Source: Planctomycetia bacterium (lineage in GTDB: Bacteria > Planctomycetota > Phycisphaerae > UBA1845 > UTPLA1). Taken from it: 64,000 nt of DNA. The stretch lies in NCBI GenBank assembly GCA_015075745.1, contig JABTTW010000001.1, positions 1,736,001 through 1,800,000 of the forward strand, given 5' to 3'. Under the pieces are notes generated by a model. It had not been told where the DNA came from and searched no databases. It saw nothing but the letters and a program-made list of their open reading frames with translations. The translations under genes were made by a program, and so were the position numbers. This document shows positions 59,828-64,000 of this stretch, one piece after another. Positions within the stretch are counted from its first letter, which is position 1. Every line of letters starts with the position of its first letter.

Positions 59828-61774
59828 TCAACGACTAAAAGTGCGCATGTCGTTCAAGAGCTGAACCAGGTGGGTCCTGTTGAAGTCCTCAAAGCCCTTC
59901 ATTTCCGGAGGCGGCTTGTCATCGCGCGTCGTGATGGTCTCTTCGGCGAAGCCGTAGGCCTTGAATGGAAGCACGATCTTGTAAGCCTCGTTGATGAGGG
60001 CAATGTGGTGCCAGTCGCAAATGACGGTGTACGTCCGTTCCGTGTCGCCGAGAATGTCGTGGCCCAAAGAATAGTCCGCCGGAGGATTTTTCACGCCCAA
60101 CAGCGGCAGCATCGTTGCCGGAATATCGAGATGACTGGTCAGACGCGTAATCTCTCGATGCCCCTGACCGGGAATCGACAGAACCATCGGCGGCCGCGTC
60201 TGGCCGTCGGTGAATCCCCAGTTGTGTCCCCAGCGGCCGTTCTCCATGAATTCCTCACCATGATCACCGGTGACCATGACGATGGTCGAGTCCATGAGGT
60301 CGTGCTCTTTGAGGTAATCCAACACCCGGGCAATCTGCGAATCGACATGGTTGCAGGCATTGATGTAGCGGTTTTTGATCGGCGTAATGTCCTTGTGCAG
60401 GTCCATCGTGGCGTAGTTGAGGTCTTCCAGGTATGGCCGGCGAATGACGGCGGTACTGGGAAAGTGATAAGGCGCGTGGGTAGACTCGAAGAACATGAAC
60501 GTCATGAAGGGCGTCGAGACGTCGCGCTGATCAATGAACTTGAGGAGACTGTCGATGTTCTCGATATCGCGCCGCCAGGGCAGTGCCGTGCCGGCCTCGT
60601 GAAGCTTGTCCGCGGGCACATTGACGAACATTGTGCGATCGAACTCGGGATAGGTAAAGCTTGCGCTGGTGAACATGTCCATCTGGTAGCCCATGTCATG
60701 GACGACATCCATCATCACCGGCGAGCGCTGCTCGTCAAAAATCGGAAACCAGAAGCTGCCGTAGAGTCCGTAGAACATGCTGAACATGCCCATGCGCGTG
60801 CCGTTGCCGCCGCTGTAGTGCTGACTGCATGAAACCGCCGACTGCGCCAGCTTCCAGGTGGCGGGCATGATCTCGGGATCCAGCATGTCCGCCCGAAGCG
60901 ATTCCGCGACCAGCCAGACGATGTTCGGCGGGTGCGGCAGCGTCACGCGCTCGATGGGGTGTCGTGGGTAACAGACGCGCGAGGAGCTGTTGTCGAAATC
61001 AAACTCCGACCGCCTCACGACCTCGAAGCCCAGCGATTGAGCCAGCTTGGTCAATGTGGTCGGCATGTAGAACGGAAGTATGCCCGAAGAAGCGAGCACC
61101 GGGCGGTAGCCGCGCAGGCTGCATACGCCGTAAGTCGTGCGTTCAAACATGCCGGCGCCGAAGGCAAGACAGAATGCAACCACGACGCGACGACGCGTCA
61201 CCAGCCGGCCCAGCCACAACTGAATTCGAGGCACGCCGACCACGACTGCCAGGAGCAGCGCCTGAACGGCGAAAAGAAAAATGATGATCAATGCGATCGT
61301 TCGGTTGGTCGAGTCGCTTCCGCCCAGCGAGGCCAACCCGCCGCGCGTGAACACGAGATTCCAGACGAACCCATTCAGATGAAACCCATACATGTCGAAA
61401 ATGATGCGATCGGTGTAGATGAGCACCTGAACCAACGATGTCCCGAATATCGCAATCGTGCAGATGATCCATCGCCGGGCCCGCGGGCCGACGCGGCGCG
61501 ACAGCGAAAACCGGGACATGAAAAAGTCGAGAAGCAGCAGCGGAATGAAGACAGGGGCGAGGTAAATCAGACAGTAAGTCAGAAACGCCGCCGCGGTGAA
61601 CGCGACGGTCAGCGCGCCGCCGCCCCCCTGAAGATATTGCAGGAGCCCCGCGGCATTGATCAACACCGCCGCGTAGGACACCAGAAAGTATCTGCCCAAC
61701 AGGTTCGAATTGGGAAATCCAACGCCCCTCCTTATCGTGCTTTGCGCGGCATCCATCGCTATCGCGGGCATCAT
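59828..61774 (-). CDS. Inner-membrane sulfatase-fold protein, YejM/PbgA-like
   Basis: About 648 residues. The longest frame needs a TTG at 61846; GGAG (61782-61785) favours the ATG at 61774, and 61780 is an alternative. Five membrane helices occupy ~25-210, with the DUF3413-type segment DMYGFHLNGFVWNLVF, then a periplasmic alkaline-phosphatase/sulfatase fold: LVAESLRADML, GGNGTRMGMFSMFYGL, and VMVTGDHGEEFMENG. In enterobacteria YejM/PbgA controls LPS production and cardiolipin; the nucleophile position (Thr/Ser in ESLRAD or GNGTR) needs alignment. An upstream membrane gene may be co-transcribed. Confidence 0.85.
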   Translation of the reverse strand: MMPAIAMDAAQSTIRRGVGFPNSNLLGRYFLVSYAAVLINAAGLLQYLQGGGGALTVAFTAAAFLTYCLIYLAPVFIPLLLLDFFMSRFSLSRRVGPRARRWIICTIAIFGTSLVQVLIYTDRIIFDMYGFHLNGFVWNLVFTRGGLASLGGSDSTNRTIALIIIFLFAVQALLLAVVVGVPRIQLWLGRLVTRRRVVVAFCLAFGAGMFERTTYGVCSLRGYRPVLASSGILPFYMPTTLTKLAQSLGFEVVRRSEFDFDNSSSRVCYPRHPIERVTLPHPPNIVWLVAESLRADMLDPEIMPATWKLAQSAVSCSQHYSGGNGTRMGMFSMFYGLYGSFWFPIFDEQRSPVMMDVVHDMGYQMDMFTSASFTYPEFDRTMFVNVPADKLHEAGTALPWRRDIENIDSLLKFIDQRDVSTPFMTFMFFESTHAPYHFPSTAVIRRPYLEDLNYATMDLHKDITPIKNRYINACNHVDSQIARVLDYLKEHDLMDSTIVMVTGDHGEEFMENGRWGHNWGFTDGQTRPPMVLSIPGQGHREITRLTSHLDIPATMLPLLGVKNPPADYSLGHDILGDTERTYTVICDWHHIALINEAYKIVLPFKAYGFAEETITTRDDKPPPEMKGFEDFNRTHLVQLLNDMRTFSR

Positions 61775-61859
61775 TCGCATTCTCCGGCTGAAAACATCGA
61801 ACAGATCCCGTCGGAATAAACGCCCGAAATCAAGCGGGGCGTTCAATCCATGCCTGCGC

Positions 61860-62345
61860 CTAGAATGTGACGCGCTCGAATTCCTTTAATGGATAACCGC
61901 TCCGTGGAACGCTCAGGCGCCCGTCGCTTACCTTCACCTTCAGTCGCGGAAGCATATCACCGGTCGCTCCCGGCCCCGTGTAACGAAGTTGCAACTTGCC
62001 GCGAACGATCTCCCATGCGTAGGGATCGAGGATCGGCTTTCCCTGTCCCGGCGGAAGGGTGATGTCGTACTCCAGCGTCCCGTCGGAGCGGAATTCGATT
62101 TCTTCCGTGGCGACGCCCTCCTTACGTTGATGGAGCGATGCGTTGCTCACATCCAGCGCCCGCCAGCGACCCACGAGCGCTGCCGCAAGCTCCTCGTCAC
62201 TCATCTTCTTTCGTGTGAGAACGACGAGCAATATCACGCCCACGGTGACCGCGGCAACACCGATGAAAAGCGAGAGCTTCCGTCTTTTCGCGGTGGGCGA
62301 CGTTGTTTCAGCAGGAAGAATCGGGGAAGGGTCTGTTTCTGTCAT
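61860..62345 (-). CDS. Single-pass membrane protein of unknown function
   Basis: 161 residues from the ATG at 62345; the frame runs further upstream but that part looks non-coding. A basic segment (TAKRRKLS), one helix (LFIGVAAVTVGVILLVVL), then a small beta domain (ALVGRWRALDVSN, EEIEFRSDGTLEYDITLPPG, WEIVRGKLQLRYTG) that resembles lipocalin-like extracytoplasmic folds. Its stop lies 85 bp before the YejM-like gene on the same strand, so an operon is likely. No known family recognised. Confidence 0.65.
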   Translation of the reverse strand: MTETDPSPILPAETTSPTAKRRKLSLFIGVAAVTVGVILLVVLTRKKMSDEELAAALVGRWRALDVSNASLHQRKEGVATEEIEFRSDGTLEYDITLPPGQGKPILDPYAWEIVRGKLQLRYTGPGATGDMLPRLKVKVSDGRLSVPRSGYPLKEFERVTF

Positions 62346-62566
62346 GACAAGCTTGGGCCGTTCTTTCGTCGAGCGGATTGTACAACAGCGGGCCGGGCGA
62401 ACAATTAACCAAATGATTACAAATCTGTCATTCTCTTGAGCCGCCGGGTCAATTCGCGCCGCCGCGATACGCGGCTTCCCCGTGTCCAAAAGTCAATTGA
62501 GCGGATCGAAGAGGCGAAAATCGCCGTGCCGGCCCCTAACCGGTCGTCATGAAGTCAGCCGCGCCG

Positions 62567-63466
62567 CTAGTCGGCGACGGCGCACTCGCGAGCCACAAGT
62601 TCGCGATACAGGCCGCCGATTCTCTTGGATATCTCCCCCACCGCGCCGTCGCCGACCATGTGCTTCTCAATCGACGTGACCGGCATGACTTCCAGCACCG
62701 TCCCGGTCAGAAAGACTTCATGGGCCTCCATGAGCATGTTGATATCGATTGGAGTTTCCTCAACCTGAATGTCATTGGCATGGCACACCTCGATGATCGA
62801 CGCCCGGACAACGCCCGGCAGGACCGGCGTGTCGACCGGCGGTGTCAACACCTTGTCGCCCATGACGACGAAGACATTGCAGATCGACCCCTCGGCCAGC
62901 CTGTTCTCCGTGGTGAACCACAGCGCTTCCTGGCATTGCCGATCGGCGGCATCCTTCATCGCCAATAGCCGCGGCAGGTAGGCCAGCGTCTTGTGACCGG
63001 CGAGCGGATCGTGGCGGTTCTGCTTGTAGGGGCTGATGCACACCCGCATCCCGCGCGCATAGAGCTGTTCGGGATACGACTGCACCGGCGACGCAGTCAC
63101 CAGCACGGTGGGCGGCGCGCGATGCTCGGGATTCTGCCCCGGTCGCGGAATGTCGCCCGGCGTCATGACCAGCCTCAGCCGAGCATCCTTGAGTTCGTTC
63201 GCCGTCAGGACATCCGCAATACCCCGCCGCAGATCGTCGGTCGCCGAAGGCACCGCGGCCTCCATCGCCGCGGGCATCTGAATCTCCAGCGTGGACGCGG
63301 AGTGCATGAGCCGCAGCAGATGAGCGTCGAGACGCATCACCTTGCCGCCGTAGGCGCGCATGGTTTCAAACAGACCGGCCGCATGGGTGAAGCCGGCGTC
63401 GAAGACCGACACCCGAGCCTCGGAGGCCGGCACGATTTTGCCATTGAGAAAAACGAAATCAGGCAT
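62567..63466 (-). CDS. pabC: Class IV aminotransferase-fold PLP enzyme, probably 4-amino-4-deoxychorismate lyase (PabC)
   Basis: 299 residues from the ATG at 63466. The PLP lysine is Lys159 in AGHKTLAYLPRL, with LWFTTENRLAEGSICNVFVV and FLTGTVLEVMPV as expected for the IlvE/PabC/Dat superfamily. The superfamily covers branched-chain and D-amino acid aminotransferases as well as PabC, and the sequence alone does not decide. I favour PabC because the gene directly follows pabB on the same strand, which would complete p-aminobenzoate synthesis for folate. Confidence 0.75.
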   Translation of the reverse strand: MPDFVFLNGKIVPASEARVSVFDAGFTHAAGLFETMRAYGGKVMRLDAHLLRLMHSASTLEIQMPAAMEAAVPSATDDLRRGIADVLTANELKDARLRLVMTPGDIPRPGQNPEHRAPPTVLVTASPVQSYPEQLYARGMRVCISPYKQNRHDPLAGHKTLAYLPRLLAMKDAADRQCQEALWFTTENRLAEGSICNVFVVMGDKVLTPPVDTPVLPGVVRASIIEVCHANDIQVEETPIDINMLMEAHEVFLTGTVLEVMPVTSIEKHMVGDGAVGEISKRIGGLYRELVARECAVAD

Positions 63467-63556
63467 TGTGTTCCCGTGCGGTATTGAAGAGCAGAAGGAG
63501 GCAAAAATCAAAAAACGCTCGCGGGCTCGCCACCCTGCGATGAATGTGCAGTCGCC

Positions 63557-64000
63557 TTACACATGAATGACGGTGCTGGGTTCATCATCGACCGCCGGCT
63601 CCGAATCGGCGCCCAGGGCCTTGAGCATCCCGGCGGCCTTCGCGGCCAGCTCGCGAAACTCGTCCTCGGGATCAGAGTCGGAAACGATGCCGCTGCCGAC
63701 ATGAAATCGGGCGCGCCCGCCGGCGACCGTCATCGTGCGAATCGCCAGATTGAGCTGCATATTGCCGTCCAGGCCGATGTAGCCGATTGCCCCGCAATAG
63801 GCCCCGCGAGGATGTGGCTCCATCTCGCTGATGATCTGCATCGCCCGGACCTTCGGCGCGCCGGTCACCGAGCCCCCGGGAAACGCCGCCCGAAGAAGAT
63901 CGATCGCGTCCATGTCGGCGCGGAGCGTGCCGGTGATGCTCGCCGTCCGATGGAGAACGGTGGGGTGCACTTCAATGCAGCCCTCCTCCAGGACACGCAC
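63557..64000 (-). CDS. pabB: Aminodeoxychorismate/anthranilate synthase component I, C-terminal part (start outside window)
   Basis: The C-terminal ~147 residues of a chorismate-binding enzyme; the gene continues beyond 64000. Visible chorismate-binding features: AFPGGSVTGAPKVRAMQIISE, GAYCGAIGYI, LAIRTMTV and FHVGSGIVSDSDPEDEF. PabB and TrpE are hard to separate from this part. The adjacent class IV PLP enzyme supports the PabB role (p-aminobenzoate for folate). A Trp pathway gene is not seen in this window. The C-terminus continues ~20 residues past the usual end with an acidic stretch. Confidence 0.85.
   Translation of the reverse strand: MRVLEEGCIEVHPTVLHRTASITGTLRADMDAIDLLRAAFPGGSVTGAPKVRAMQIISEMEPHPRGAYCGAIGYIGLDGNMQLNLAIRTMTVAGGRARFHVGSGIVSDSDPEDEFRELAAKAAGMLKALGADSEPAVDDEPSTVIHV

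Noticed and set aside
59723..60832. 369-codon plus frame over the sulfatase gene
   Set aside because: Antisense shadow of a motif-rich protein.

Overview
The window is high-GC (roughly 60-65%) bacterial chromosome, densely packed with genes on both strands. It most likely comes from a planctomycete of the Phycisphaerae type. Evidence for this: secreted proteins ending in dockerin-like GDMNCDG repeats (15294-17870, 24330-25883), a PEP-CTERM protein, a prepilin-like protein with a C-terminal DG motif, a DksA/TraR-type protein with a degraded zinc finger next to lspA, and families of short dispersed palindromic repeats. This placement is an inference from protein style; no rRNA gene is present.

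Layout. 1-4.8 kb: the end of larE, endonuclease V and a very large secreted protein of unknown function. 5.1-7.1 kb: a gene-free block of about 2 kb holding at least three repeat families, ending at an ABC-2 type exporter (ATPase plus permease). 9.7-15.1 kb: an S9 peptidase, ruvX, manC, a cysteine-cluster protein and trpS. 15.3-25.9 kb: a modular secreted phosphatase, a tight scpA-ridA-mtnA operon, a pair of small secreted poly-glycine proteins, an FAD-dependent oxidoreductase and a dockerin-tailed secreted protein with an internal duplication. 26-39.6 kb: ettA, tRNA-Val, a phosphosugar mutase, an Rrf2 regulator, gltX with an insertion, a truncated adenylate-forming enzyme, a GDSL esterase, a thiolase, a rhodanese-methyltransferase fusion and small enzymes.

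39.6-47.4 kb is the most accessory-looking part. A lower-GC islet (39622 to about 41760) carries an AbiEi-like antitoxin/regulator and an AbiEii-like nucleotidyltransferase toxin that face each other and overlap at their 3' ends, instead of forming the usual co-directional operon. Three long, near-perfect palindromes of one architecture lie in the 300 bp before the antitoxin, and the last covers its -10 region and start codon. A PDZ/coiled-coil M28 peptidase follows, then a DUF4258 plus 72-residue gene pair, a methyltransferase, and a DUF433 antitoxin-like gene whose DUF5615 partner survives only as its first 12 codons. The stretch reads as a place where toxin-antitoxin type modules are gained and lost.

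47.5-64 kb returns to housekeeping: an EF-G paralogue lacking the catalytic histidine, a NUDT22-like Nudix protein, a prepilin-like protein, tgt-yajC, a DksA-like gene behind a near-consensus promoter, lspA with a large insertion, a transglutaminase-like membrane protein, a PEP-CTERM protein, acetyltransferases, a parvulin, a Nif3 protein, a YejM/PbgA-like membrane sulfatase, and pabC with the end of pabB running off the window.

All calls come from reading the sequence. Family names rest on recognised motifs, not on database searches.
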